NCBI GenBank assembly: GCA_030015575.1
Contig: JASDDO010000014.1
Location: forward strand, 162,163,911 to 162,227,910
Direction of reading: 5' to 3'
Length of the DNA stretch: 64,000 nt
Source of the DNA: Agapanthus africanus
Lineage: Eukaryota; Streptophyta; Magnoliopsida; Asparagales; Amaryllidaceae
Under the pieces are notes generated by a model. That model had not been told where the DNA came from. It saw only the letters and a list, made by a program, of their open reading frames with translations, and made no database searches. The translations under genes and the position numbers were made by a program. Within the stretch, counting starts at the first letter, position 1; every line of letters starts with the position of its first letter. This document shows positions 43,741 through 56,612 of the stretch, in pieces.

Positions 43741-45806
43741 CTCCCCTCTTCTCTTTCTACTATAAAAATTCTTCCTTTCAAAACTTGTCGGTAAGTGGAG
43801 TTATACCGACATTCGATTCTATAATCTTTAAAATTACAATTTTTCTTAAGAATCACTCATCTATATTACAATACCTTGCTTATTAATCTTGAAACAAATA
43901 ATTAGAACAATTTTCATCTTAAAATATCATGTTACGTAACTTTAAATCGTGCTTTTCGTTTAAATACCACAAACTTTACATATGATATCTTTTATTGTTT
44001 TGCTTAATATTACCTTTAGAAAACCTCACGAGGTAATGACCTACCTCTCACATACACACATCTTGACATAGCACGATTCTCTTGAAACAGAACTTTTGTG
44101 GCAAAATATGACTTTTCATCAAAATACCTTAAACTATAAAAACCTGTTTTCTTCGAATTGTATTATCAAACTCTTTGCAATTATGCCTCTACAAACCATT
44201 TTGGGGAACCCGGTTTGGATGGTGCAGATTATCGCACATCCCCGGGACTAGTAGAGCGAGATGCAGACTTTCTTACGGAGCATACAATATCGAAAGAATT
44301 TTAATACGATTTTTAAGAAAAACGAGATTTTCTACTTAATAAATAAAATTAATTTTTAATAATTATATAAATATTATCAAACCATATATTTTTAATATAT
44401 AATAAAATTCCATGTTTTCTAGAAGATAAAAGAATGACAAGTTTCATTAAAATACCATCAAGTATTATTACAAGACAAAGTTTACATTAAAATATCTTGA
44501 ACTATTCAAGCTAAGTTAATATTCACCAGAATACCTCAAATCTTAAAAGTTACATCCATGAAAACCCTAAATATGATAAATAATTACTCGAGATTTATTT
44601 TGAAAGTATATAAAATATTTTTCATAAAACCACTCGAGTTATATAAAATTAAATTAAGAACCCTAGTAAATATAGGTTTAAGCGGAACCAATTCTCTTGA
44701 GCCTCAGAAAGCCGGAGAAAGTAGGTGCTTGCTTATTTAAGGTAGAAAACTAAAATAGGGTTTTCAAGGGTAATTATCTTGGAAAAAGACACAAATATTT
44801 CCGTCCATGTGCAGCAGTTACCGATAACTTCTAAATCTAATCAGGATCCAAATCAGTTTTAAGTGTCTGACTCAAATCTGAGTCTAAATCAATCTAAGTC
44901 TAACTCAACATGAATCTAATACAAACATGAATTCAATATATCCAACATATATACTTGAACCTGAACCTGAATACCAGAACAATATCTATATCAACATGAC
45001 TTGACTTGACCGAACCATGGCTATATCTTGACTTGATTACATGCCTACTTAATACATCCTGAAACCATTTACATGAACAATTTATACCATGGTCTCGGCA
45101 AGTTTGATAATTAACAATCAATACAATATACATTACGGGTTTTTAACGGGATAGATTGGTACGGAAGGTATTAAAAGCGGCATGATAATAGACACTAAAA
45201 AACGTAGATAAACATCCATTGCTGTTGTCCCGTGGGTATTGATGGGGCCTTGTACTTTCCATTTCCCATAATCTATAGGATAATTGAACTCCTCTCGTAA
45301 ACACTGATACATTCTGTACCAAGCTACAAACAACTACATTAGTGTAACAAACATATACTTGTACCAATTACCCGTTCTATTCTTTTTACTTGTCTATTTC
45401 ATTCTTTCTTTTGGGACTTACCGAGCGCTAGTTCGCTGGCGACATTCATATCTCTTCTTTATTTAGAATGTTCGTCAGGAGGACCCGACTCTCAGGGGAT
45501 CGATCCCAGCCAGGACGAATTGGACCAGTTCACAGAGGAGCCAGACTTCTAGGCTTTTACTTGTACTTATTTTCTTTTCAGTTCATATGCCACTGTTTAG
45601 GCATCGCTTTCTATCATTGTACTTTTCTTTTCATTTGTATGTAAAGAAAGAATGTTAATAAAGGTTGCTGTTATTATTACATCTCTTGTTATTCTTGTGT
45701 ATTCATTTATATTGCTTATTTAAGCTTAGCGTGTTTACTTCTGAGCAAATACGTCGCGTTCCTCGCCACGTCCCCTTCTCCGTACACCGGGAAGCGGGGT
45801 GTGACA
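43741..45806 (+). repeat. Gypsy LTR copy A, part 2
   Basis: It continues copy A after element 3; the first five bases are the duplicated target CTCCC. It is similar to 46810-48795 of copy B and ends GGGAAGCGGGGTGTGACA, a typical gypsy LTR end that is also almost the end of the solo LTR at 9970. Near the end a pyrimidine tract and AG precede the mini-ORF region (45475-45553). Confidence 0.75.
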
Positions 45807-46048
45807 GAAACTACGGGTCAGGTTATCACCGGTTCAATCTTACTAGCCACCCTACCCGCACTCACGCTCTTCGACACTGGGGCATCGCATTGCTTCATGC
45901 CGCAACGGTTCTTAAGAACTCATGCCATCCCAGTTAAGCCGCTCGTATCCGGCTGGAATGTCAGTTCAGGTAATGGCGTTCTAAAAGCAACCTTCGGATA
46001 CGATCTGTGTCCAGTGGTCGTCTGCAGTCGAGAATTCTATGCGGACTT
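45807..46048 (+). pseudogene. Gypsy aspartic protease fragment
   Basis: About 80 open codons: TGQVITGSILLATLPALTLF, then DTGASHCFM with the DTGA active site, then the strand leading to VVVCSREFYADF. This is the protease of a chromovirus-type Ty3/gypsy element. It is framed by LTR A on the left and LTR B on the right, with neither PBS nor polypurine tract at the joints, so it is probably the old target into which these LTRs inserted. Confidence 0.75.
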
Positions 46049-46162
46049 TGTAACAACTCTGTTTATAATGTACAAAATTTGTTTAAAGTTAAAGTACTAA
46101 ATGGAGTATTTTCAATCCTGAATATGCTATAAGTATTTGATTTGTTTTTAAACAGCAAGAAA

Positions 46163-46232
46163 CAACTTGTAGCTCATTGGTAAAGCCTCGCACTGCTGTG
46201 ATGTAGCCCCTGTGTTTGAATCCCATCAGCCA
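46163..46232 (+). other. tRNA-like segment (A and B box) in LTR B
   Basis: TAGCTCATTGG (A-box-like, 46169 on) and GTTTGAATCCC (B-box-like, 46214-46224) stand 44-45 bp apart, the tRNA spacing, and are followed by a T-run. Copy A keeps the B box as GTTCGAATCCC (about 32152-32162). It may be a tRNA pseudogene or SINE head carried by this LTR family. No full cloverleaf is evident. Confidence 0.4.
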
Positions 46233-48542
46233 CATATTATTTTTAATGATTTTTTCTTTTAAGCTTTTTGGAAGTCCAAAAGTTTACACGTGCAACACAC
46301 GTAAAAATGAAAAGTCTCAGAAATCAAACATGTGGAAATTGTTAATTGAACAGACCCCGACACGTGGCACAAATCCCACCACACCCTTCACTTGATCGAC
46401 CGACGAGAACCTACTTTGGACCGGCGCCACCGGGCCCCCTCATAGGGAATGCTCCAATTTTTTCACCCTAACACCCCTTGGCCTCCCCCACTACTCCTCT
46501 TCTGTTTGATTTTCCTGCACGTTAACAGAGAATTAAAATAAGCTTTAGAACCAAATTTTAATTCTCATTTTAATACCCTAAACCCTAATTCTATCCTATA
46601 AATACCACTCTGCACCCTATCCCTCTCTATTATGAAATCTATTGTCATAACTCTCATATTTTTCTAAGTCCAAAAAGTTGTATAAGTGGAGTTAGCCTAA
46701 GGTCAAGTTCCGGCAACGATTCGGGACAAATCCGGCGACATCGTGACTCCACGATGCCTTCACAACCTTCCTCCACCTCTTTTCACTCTTCTCAACTAGT
46801 AAGTTCCTTCTCCTCTCCACTTTTTCTATTCTAAAACGATCTTTTATTAAAACCCGTCGGAAGCGGAGTTATTCCAACATCCGATTCTAATTTCATTAAA
46901 AACCTAACTTTTCTTAACAACAAATCAACCATTTCTTTATATCTTGTTTAACAACCATAAACCAATATTTAGAACAAGTTTTAATTCAAAATAAAATGCT
47001 ATACAACTTGTATTACACTTTTTCGTTTAAATATCACAAAGTTTACCTACGACATTACTTCATCATATTGCTCATATTGCCTTTAGAAAACTCATGAGAT
47101 AATGACCTACCTCATCACAATACTCATCATGACATAGCACGATGGTTTGAAAACAATATTTTTGTGACTAAAACGAATTTACAGTTAAATACCCTAAACT
47201 ATCAAAACCGTATTTCTTTTATTTGTTTTAATCAAATTCCATACGATTATGTCCTTACAACCCATTTTGGGGAATCCGATTTGGTTGGTGCGGGTTATCG
47301 CACATCCATCAGACTAGTAGGGTGAGATGCAGACCTACTCACGGAGCATACGATCTCGATGGAATTTTTATTATTACAATTTTTAAGAAAACGTGATTTC
47401 TATTAATAAATAAATTCTATTTTTAATATATATATATATATATATTATCAAAATATCTATTTTAAATATATAATATATTCCATGTTTTCTAAATCAAAAG
47501 AAAAGAACCTCAAAAGTTCATGAAAATACCATCAAGAAATCAATACAAGTCAATTTACATGAAAATACCATATACTATTCAATTTAGGTACATATCCACT
47601 AGAATATCTCATCTTATAAAAATTACATCTATGAAAACCCTAAAGACGATAATTAAATACTTGAGATTTATTTTGAAAATATATCAAAACTATTTTTCAT
47701 AAAACCCCCTCAAGTTATATTAATTTACAATAAGGACCCTAGTAAATATAGGTTTAAGCGAGACCAATTCTCTTGAGCCTTAGGGAGCCGGAGAAAGTGG
47801 GTGCATGTCTATTTAAAGTAGACAACTAAAAACGGGGTTATCGATACGGTAATTGTCTTAGAAAAAAACACAAATCCTACCGTCCATGTGCAGCAGTTAC
47901 CGATAACTTCAAAACTAATTCAGGACTTCAATTCTGTTTAAGGTGTCTGACTCAATCTGAGTCTCAGTCTAATCTGAAATCAATCCATCCATGAATACAA
48001 TTAAAATATAACTCCAATACAACATGAATCCATTTATACCAGAATACTATCTATATCAACATGACTTGATTTGACCGAACCATGGATATAAAGTGACTTG
48101 TCTACACGACTATCCGTTTATATCTTTATCCGTTTACATGAACAATTGATATTATGGTTTCGGCAAGTCTTATATTTACAAATCACTACAAGTCAATACA
48201 ATAAACATTACGGGTTTTTTAAAGGGGTAGATTGGTACGGAATGTGTTAAAAAGTGGCACGAGATGGTTACTTTATTACACCTAATCTGAACATCTGTTG
48301 CCGTTGTCCCGTGGGTTTTGACGGGTCCTTGTACTCTTTATACCATAGTCCACAGGGTAAGTTGGACTCCTCTCGTATACACTGGCATATTCTGTACCAA
48401 GCTACAAACAACTGCATTAACATAATAATCATACATTATACCAGATATATTCTCTTTACCTGTTCAGTCTATTTCTATCTCTCTTTGGGACTTACCGAGC
48501 GATTGTTCGCTGATGATATTCCTTTTCTATTCTTTCTTTAGA

Positions 48543-48626
48543 ATGTTGTCAGGAGGACCTGACTCTCTGGAGATCAAGTCCAGCTTAGAAGACTTGGAGC
48601 AGTTCTCAGAAGACCCAGAGCTTTAG
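48543..48626 (+). other. Conserved 27-codon mini-ORF in LTR B
   Basis: ATG to TAG, encoding an acidic peptide starting MLSGGPDS and ending in LEQFSEDPEL. It is preceded by a pyrimidine tract and AG like a 3' splice site. Copy C has a same-length ORF (49048-49131, minus) ending LEQFTEDLEH. Copy A has the same frame without the ATG. It may be a short exon or chance. Confidence 0.35.
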
Positions 48627-48795
48627 TGACATGTATATACTTTTACTTTCAGTTCATGCCTTTGTTTAGACATTGCTTTCCATATTGTATTTACTTTTCA
48701 GTTGCATTATAAAGAATGTTTAATAAATAAAAAGTTGCCGTTCATTTACATCTCATGTCTTTCTTGTGCACATTTACATTATATTGCTTATTTAC

Positions 48796-51215
48796 TGTCG
48801 CGCCCCGCTTCCCGGTGTACGGGGAGGAAACGCGGCAAGGCCCGCTACGTATTTACTCAGAAGTAAACACGCTAAGCGTATCTAAGCAATATAAAGTAAA
48901 ATGTACATAAGAGACATGAATGTAAATGAACAACAACATTTATTTATTCAACATTTCTTTACAAGTACAACTGGAAAGTAAATACAAGTCTGAAATGTAA
49001 TGCCTAAACAATGGCATGAACTGAATGAAAAGTAAGTACAAGTAAAGTCAATGCTCAAGGTCTTCTGTGAACTGCTCCAAGTGTTCCTGGCTGGTCTCAA
49101 ACTCCTCAGAGTCGGGTCCTCCTGACAACATTCCAAAGAAGAAGAGAAATAGGAATGTCGTCAGCGAACAGTCGCTCGGTAAGTCCCAAAGAAAGAAGGA
49201 GAATAATAGACAGAGAATAGAACTGGTGAAGCAGATAATGTTATATTTGTTATACTAACGTAGTTGTTGTAGCTTGGTACAAAATATGCCAGTGTATACG
49301 AGAGGAGTCTAAGTTACACCGTGGACTTTTGTAACCCGTAGTATAAGGCTCCGTCGATAATACCACGGAACAACGACATGAATGTAATTACGTCTTTTAG
49401 TGACCACCTCGTGCCACCTTTAACATGTTCCGTACCAGTCTACCCCTTTATAAACCCCGTAATGTTTATTGTACTGATTGTATTGTATTGCCTTGTAGTA
49501 AATGGAAGACTTGCCGGAACCATGATATCTGTAAACGGAATGGATATAAATGGATAGTCATGTAATCAGAGTATATCCATGGTTCGGTTCAGTCATGTTC
49601 ATGTTGTTATAGATTGTATTCTGGTATTCATGGATACATATTGAAATAGAGTTATATTTGAATCAAATTCAAGTCAGATTGATTTTAGATTTGACCATGA
49701 CTCGAACTGAGTCAGACTTTTAAACAGAATTGAAGTCCTGATTGTTTTGGAGTTATCGGTAACTGCTGCATATGGACGGCAGAATTTGTGTTTTTTTCCA
49801 AGACAATTACCGTGTTGATAACACCGATATTAGATTGTCTACCTTAGATAGGCAATCACCATATTCTCCGGCTCTCTGAGGCTCAAGAGAACTGGTCCCG
49901 CTTAAACTTATGTTTATTAGGGTCCTTATTGTAAATTAATATAACTTGAGGGGCTTTTATGAAAAATAGTTTTGATACATTTCAAAGCACACCTCAAGTA
50001 TTTAATTATCGTCTTTAGGGTTCATAGATGTATATTTTTATAAAGTGAAATATTCTAGTGAATATAACGTAGTTTTCATTGTATATGGTATTTTAGTGAA
50101 ATACTGGAATTTGTATTGAATTGTAATGGTAGTTTCATGAACTTGTGATTCTTTTGATTTAGAAAACATGGAATATTTATAATATATTTAAAGTACATAT
50201 TTTGATAATATTTATATATATCTAATATTCATGAAAAATGGAATTTATTTATTAAATAGAAATCACATTTTTCTTAAAAATTGCATTAAAAATTCCATCG
50301 AGATCGAATCCTCCTTGCGGAGGTCTACATCTCGCTCTACTAGGCCCAAGGACGTGCGATAATCCGCACCATCCCGATCGGGATTCCCCAAAATGGGTTA
50401 TAGAGGCGCAATTGCAAGGAATTAAATAACACACTTTTTAAAGAAAATAGTTTTTGAATGTTTAAGGTATTTATATGTAAACTCGTATTGTCCCATAAAC
50501 TAATGTCCCAAAATTCATCGTGCTATGTAAAAAATGTGTGTTGTGATGAGGCAGGTCATTACCTTGTGAGTTATCTAAAGGTAATACGGTTAAATTGAAC
50601 AATTATAAGTTGTATGTAATATGATGGTATTTTTCTGTAAAGGTGAAATAAAAATTGCAATATGAATTATTTTAAGATGAAACTTGTTCTAATGTGTTTA
50701 TTTGTGTTTGTTAAACATTATGAGAGAATATGGTATTTTATTGTTTTAAGAAAAATGGAGTTTTTAAAGAAAAACGAATCAGGAATCCGAAATCGGAATA
50801 ACTCCGCTTCCGACGAGTTTTAAAAAAGAGAGAAGTTTTAGAATAGATATGGAGGAGGGAATGGGAACTTACAGGATATAAAGAAAGAGGGAAGATGGAG
50901 GAATCTTTCGGAACCGTTGGGGCGTCGTTTCGTCGCCGGATTCTTCTTGGAACGTCGCTGGAATTTCGTCTCTTGCTAACTCTACTTGCAGAACTTGGGA
51001 CATTGAAATTTTAGAGAGTTTTTGTGATGAAATTCTAAATGAGAAGGGGTGAAATATGGTGTGGTATTTATAGGGAAAATTAGGGTTTAGGGTAATGAAG
51101 AATAGAATTAAAATGTGCATTAAAATTTGGATTAATGCCCATTTTTAATTCTCTGGAAATGTGTAGAGAAATCAAACAACATAGGAGTAGTAGGGGGAGT
51201 TTGTATTTGATTCTC
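48796..51215 (-). repeat. Gypsy LTR copy C, inverted
   Basis: The minus strand ends GGGAAGCGGGGCGCGACA at 48796. Homology to B runs, inverted, to about 51215, and the LTR start is missing. It holds the mini-ORF at 49048-49131. Together with B it forms an imperfect palindrome with arms of about 2.3 kb and a loop of about 100 bp. Confidence 0.7.
49048..49131 (-). other. Mini-ORF in LTR C
   Basis: 27 codons, starting MLSGGPDSEEFETS and ending LEQFTEDLEH before TGA. Same length and frame as in LTR B. The splice-like AG before it is changed to GG. Confidence 0.35.
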
Positions 51216-51919
51216 TTAATGGGTTTTGACACGGTATTTTAGCATTAACTTGCATGATCGCGTGACGCGTGACGGAGTTTCGATTTTGAGTTTTGTACTC
51301 GTTTTCATGCGCATGCATTGCGCTATGTTATGTCTTATGTATTCGTGATTTCGGAGCCCCGACGACTTGATTGTTTTGCTGAAATGTTTTAAGTAATTGG
51401 GGGTTCAAATTTAAATTCGGGGAACGAGTTTATTTAAGCGGGGAAGATTGTAACATTTTAGAAAATAAAATATTATTTTTGGGATTTAAATAATTAAAAT
51501 ATTAAATTTTATAGATATTATGAAAGTACGGAAATTGGTTTTAATAAAGTAGTATGATTATATATTTATAGTTTGGAAAATAATTGGAAAATTTATTAAA
51601 AATTATTGATTTTGAAGGTATTTATGTGATTTAGACATTTTATAAATTGTTATACAATTAAGCGTATACAAGTTAATGCTAAACTTGATTAATATTTCGC
51701 TAATTATGCATTAATCCTGTTTATGTTCATGACATACAACAAATCATGTTGCAAAACACTTGTTACATTTTTTTTATTAACCATGGCTTCCTTCTTTTTT
51801 TAAAAATGATTTTGTTTTTAAAAATAAAAGAAAAAGGAAAATAAATGTGAGATATTTGTGAGAGGGGGGACATTGAGGTATGGGTTAGGGAGAGAAAGAG
51901 AGAGACCGGGGGGGCGTCT
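51216..51919 (+). repeat. 3' end of an older gypsy element: polypurine tract and LTR start
   Basis: 51216-51437 is unassigned non-coding sequence. A purine run AGCGGGGAAGA at 51438-51447 precedes TGTAACATTTTAG (LTR start at 51449), the same layout as in element D at 59777. The LTR is interrupted at 51920 by element D. AT-rich, with no ORF. Confidence 0.55.
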
Positions 51920-54900
51920 TGTAACGCTTTGAAAAGTCGTTTAGATCAATTATATGTTAATTAGTGATAATACGTGCTTTTCATAAAACCTAATTAATAA
52001 CTTTTTTCCACATCGAGCGGAATAAACCTATTTAATTGTGAAATTATGTAATTACATATATAATTGTACTTTATCAGTTAACATTTAAATTATTATTCAC
52101 TTAACTATCTATTCTGCTTATTTATTATTTACTAAGCTAAAATTTTAATTAAATATGCACAAATCTAGTGTTACCCTAGGTTAATATGTGTTTTGCAACC
52201 ATGGCATCTTAACACATTAGTAATATGTTTTTATTTGAAACTTGGAGAGGGTTCTAGAATTAATGTAAAATGGATAATGAAAATTAAAAATAAAATAAAA
52301 TATCAAGCATGGTGCTTTAATGAGGCATGGGCATGCTCTCTCTCTCACACACTCTCTCTTGACCTCTTGATATTTTCTTGCCTCCATTCCTTCATCTCTT
52401 TTCTCCTTCCTCTCTTCTCTAAACTGAAACCCCTCTCTAACCACTTGAAAACATCCTCAAAATTATCACAAACCTCACCACAAATCACTACAAATCCAAT
52501 TTATTTAAAACTCTTCAAGTTTTTCCTTTGAAGCAAGTCTTCATATTGTGTGGCAACCTTATCATGTTGGGATCCTTTCTAAAACATTCTTGAGGTATGA
52601 AACCAAGTTTTTAATTTGTTTCAATAATTCTTACCTTAATTAATCTTGATTAGTTTATTGATTGGTGTTTAAAACGCGTTTAGGGTTTTAAAGTGAGAGT
52701 TAGGTCAAGTTAGGGTTTTAAGTGGCTTATTATGGTAGTTAAGGGTAGTATATTATCTAATAGTCGTATTAATCCACCTTAGTGCACTAAAACACCATAT
52801 TGTTAAGATTAGTGTTTAAATACTGTTTTTAGTTAAGTTTAGTGCCTTTTCGTGATCTGCTTTTAAACCAGAAGTTGCAGAGATAAGTTGCAATTTCTGT
52901 GAGATACTTATAGGACCTGGATTTCACCCTCGACACATGAGCCCCAAACCCTGACTTGAGGCTGCCAATTTATGTGTTCTGGCTGCAATTTGCGGCCAGA
53001 GAGTGGATCTGGGCGTCGAGGTTTGTTTGTTAGGTGTCTGCTGTATATTTAAGGTCTTTGGTATATGCAACTTTTCCTAATTGCACTCGTATCAAAATCT
53101 GGAGCCGTTTTTCCTTAAATGCGATGTTTTGTCATGGTGCGATATGTACAATTCGAATCTAGTTTTGGTGTTTGCTGTGTATCACAATCAATCTGGGTTT
53201 CAGACGTTAACACTCACGTTTTGGTGTTCCGAGTGCACACGCGTTTAGCTTGTGGGCGCTAGTTTTCTCGTTTGGTCTTGATAACACGTTTTACACAATA
53301 CTAGCCTTATGTGTTGCTTTATTTGATTCTAGGATCGGTCGCGGAGACATCGGACGCAACACGGAAAGGAAAAGCAGTGATTGGACCAGACTAGCTGAGG
53401 CGCTCCGGTGAGTAGATGTACACATTTACGGGCGAATCGTCTGGATGGCGCAAGGCGCCCGATAGTTAGAATTTCTATTAGTATTTGCATTATATGCGTA
53501 GTTCCTAGTTATTCATCTCGTTGCATCGCATCATCTTTTATATATATGTGTGTGATATCATCTCATAGGACACTTGCACCATTACCACTGGTTTATGTTG
53601 CACGGGCACTATTCATATGGACACACATGCCTTGGTAATTGCTATGCCATGAACACTTTAGAACTTGCTAGATCAGTATCCAAGACATTTGCACCACACA
53701 TGATACTTAAACTAGTAGTTGTATTCTTCATCCCGTCAAAATTGATAGGGAGGATTGCTAGTCGTATATATATACCTTATTTCATTTTCATCCATACATG
53801 GTTTTCTACTCATAAATCGCATTTCATATTGTTGATATCACAGACATTCATTGATTTCTACATGTTCATGTATTATGATTCTTCTCGAGAATTTCAGTAT
53901 TTTTGAGATTTATGGATTTAGAGAAACTGTAAGGATTTAAGAACGTATTACCATTTAAAAAATGTAAGTTGCGGTTTTCTCGTGATATGATGTATGGGTC
54001 GTCCACCATGAGATTTCTCGGTTCTTGAGCGGTATCATACACCCGATTCGAGGAGGAGGATGAACCGTCTGTGGGTGTATGGTGGACCCAGTGCGGTACC
54101 CCGGGACAAGATGGTCGCAGATGATGGCGTTGAGCCCGGCATGGGAGCACTACCGACCGGTTATTTATGGCGTGGTAGATATCCGGAGGATACCGATGTA
54201 GTCTTGAGATTTGATGATATGGGCCAGTCCGGATTGCCGGAGCCTGGGATATTGAGATCAGATGTATGGGCCAGTCCGGATTTCCGGAGCCCGAGACATT
54301 GAGATAGTGGGATATATATATTTTATGTCGTTACTTGACGCGGATTTCTGTTGATTCTATTGATAATACTACAGTTAAATTACATAAGTTTTACCAAGAT
54401 AAGAATATAGATTTTCTCGTACTAAACCTATTCAGATCTCGTGTTGATTTTGCATTCATGCTGCATACATATTAGCGCATCGCATCACATTGATATATGT
54501 AGGTTGTGACGCACTCGCGTGCATACTTACGATAGCCTTACTAGATGTTATTTACTACTCACGAGTTGAAAACTCACCCCCGTTGTGCCACAGTATCTTG
54601 CAGGTTGACCCGTCAACGCAGTAGCGGCGGGCGTTCTTCCTCTTTTGGCTTCATTTGCTTGATTTGCAGCATTGCTCGTAGGTAGGTTGCGAGGATAGTT
54701 TTATTCCATCATGTGCATGATATTGTATCTACTATACTCTATCTACCCTTGTATATTTGACTAGACAGTGAGACTTGTATTTGTGGTGTTGGTGTCGATG
54801 CTCACTTGAGCCGACGTGGTATTTGCTTGTTTCTTGCTTTCTGATGCTTATTGTGCACTTTCGATATACATATTGCATGTGGTTGTGATTCCGCCATGGG

Positions 54901-55205
54901 CGAAGAGCTAGCTCCCGCATGGGGATGCCTTATTTCATGATGTACATATATTCTTGTTTTGTACCCGTTTGGGGCCAGTATTTACAAAGGAGACTCTGCC
55001 GAAATTTTCGGAAAAAGTGTGATGTTGCTTTTAAAGGTTTGATGTGACTTATTTGATTTAATCGCTTTCCTTAACTGGGTTTTCCTTTACTCTATTTTCT
55101 TATTTGGTTTTGATTTCTGGGCTTTGGCTTACTTAGATTACGTACGCCTTGATACGTTTCGTAATTTACGTGCCAGTCACGCTCCGTACTTTTCGGGTCG
55201 TGACA
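51920..55205 (+). repeat. Element D 5' LTR
   Basis: 3286 bp, TGTAACGCTTTG to CGGGTCGTGACA. Its first 260 bp match 59777-60038. It lacks the hairpin chains seen in the Tat-type LTRs. Short frames inside (52193-52531, 53408-54302) show no domain and I leave them out. Confidence 0.85.
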
Positions 55206-55209
55206 AAGT

Positions 55210-55221
55210 TGGTATCAGAGC
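55210..55221 (+). other. Primer binding site of element D
   Basis: TGGTATCAGAGC, the tRNA-iMet type, four bases after the LTR end. Confidence 0.9.
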
Positions 55222-55440
55222 GTTAGGTTTTACCTTTCTGAGTGTAGGATGACCTTTGGTAGATAGAGTAGGTGACTTAAGCAGAGTGACTTAACGTGTG
55301 TATGTTCCGCGGCATACTTACGATACGATACTCTGCCTAAGTAACCTCAGGATATATATTTGCTTGTATCTCCTTTCTTGATTCCGGAAACCGTTTGATT
55401 TGATCGCAATGTTCCTATCAATCCTATTCTTGGTCTAGAC

Positions 55441-56460
55441 CCTATGCCGCCGGAGACTGCGAGGGCCAGAGAGCTGCCACCGGGGATGAGATTAGAGCAG
55501 ACTCGTTTGAGACGATGACCGATCAGGGCGGTACGCCTACCCCTCAGGGACAGAGTGATCCGCCTTCTCTAGGACGGATGGGCAGGCTGGAGTCGAGTAT
55601 TCAGGACGTATGACTGAGGGTTGGATCGTTAGTTGTGGCTAGCCGAGCTCCGAGAGCCGATGATGTCCCTCATGCTGCAGGGACTGTAATTGTACCTGCT
55701 GCACAGGCAGCTGTTTCTGTTATTACCAAGTTTATTTCCGTATCCTTATAAGAGTTTTTGAGGCCGAGGACTCCAGTTTGTTGTTACCGGCGCAGATGCA
55801 GCAGAGGATACGTAGACAATCCTCGATAGGATGGCTAGGAATTGTCGTTCACAGAGATGTTCTGACAAGATATGGATTGAGCTTGTGAGTTTTCGTCTAG
55901 AGAGGTCCTGCTCAGACGTGGTGCGAGTCAATTGAGAGCGGCCGAGCTGCAGATTTACTTCCTATGACTTGGGATGAGTTTATGGATATATTTCTTGCTC
56001 GTATCCTTCCGGAGAGCGTTCGAGATGTCCGAGCTCGTAGTTTCGAGCCTTTGCGCAAGACTCCAGGGATGACGGTGTTCGAGTACGACATTTGGTTTAC
56101 TCAGCGGTCCGATATGCTCCTTACCTGGTAGACACTGAAGAGAAACGGATAAAGAGGTTCATGTGGAGATTGGACATGCAGTTATTTCTTGCTGTTGGTG
56201 CCCAGCATTTTGACACTTACGTCGCTGCTATGAACGCAACCTTACTGTTGGAGGAGCGCATTTCTAAGACTTCAGTCATTTCTGGACCGAAGCAAGATTG
56301 TACCAGTATGCCAGCTCAGAAGCAGTTAGATAGACGCTGTTGTGACAGTTATTCCTTCGGTGTTTCTTCCGATGCATATCTCTTCTGGTGTTATTTCAGT
56401 GTTTTCTTTCGATGTGTGTATTTCTTTTGTTGTTGGAACTTGTATCTACGCATTTTGTAC
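55441..56460 (+). pseudogene. Element D gag, decayed
   Basis: An ATG at 55443 and Pro/Gly-rich start (QGGTPTPQGQSDPPSLGRM) are followed by many stops and frameshifts. The gag domain is visible near 55960-56100: MTWDEFMDIFLARILPESVR, then SFEPLRKTPGMTVFEYD. The zinc knuckle and protease start are not recognisable. Confidence 0.65.
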
Positions 56461-56612
56461 TGAGTTTGGACCGAGAGTCGTCCTTGTTTAATCTACCGCT
56501 GATTGTTATTATTCCAGTAGGCGAGTCTTTTGTCACTTGAAATGTTTTTCGTTTGTGTTTGTTTTGTTTGTATCGGAGATAGGGATTCTTCTGTCAATTT
56601 GATTTTCTCGAT

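Larger units (their letters stand above)
46049..48795 (+). repeat. Gypsy LTR copy B, 3' end cut
   Basis: It starts TGTAACAACTCTG and follows copy A to about 48795, where copy C begins in inverse orientation. About 90 bp of the expected 3' end are absent. A TA microsatellite lies at 47437-47456. No coding region apart from the mini-ORF at 48543. Confidence 0.7.

Noticed and set aside
45801..46100. Intact small protease gene
   Set aside because: Only the central protease domain remains; both ends are cut by LTRs, so it is a fragment.
53408..54302. ORFs of 76-110 codons on the plus strand
   Set aside because: They lie within the element D LTR, have no domain and show no support from the partial second LTR copy.
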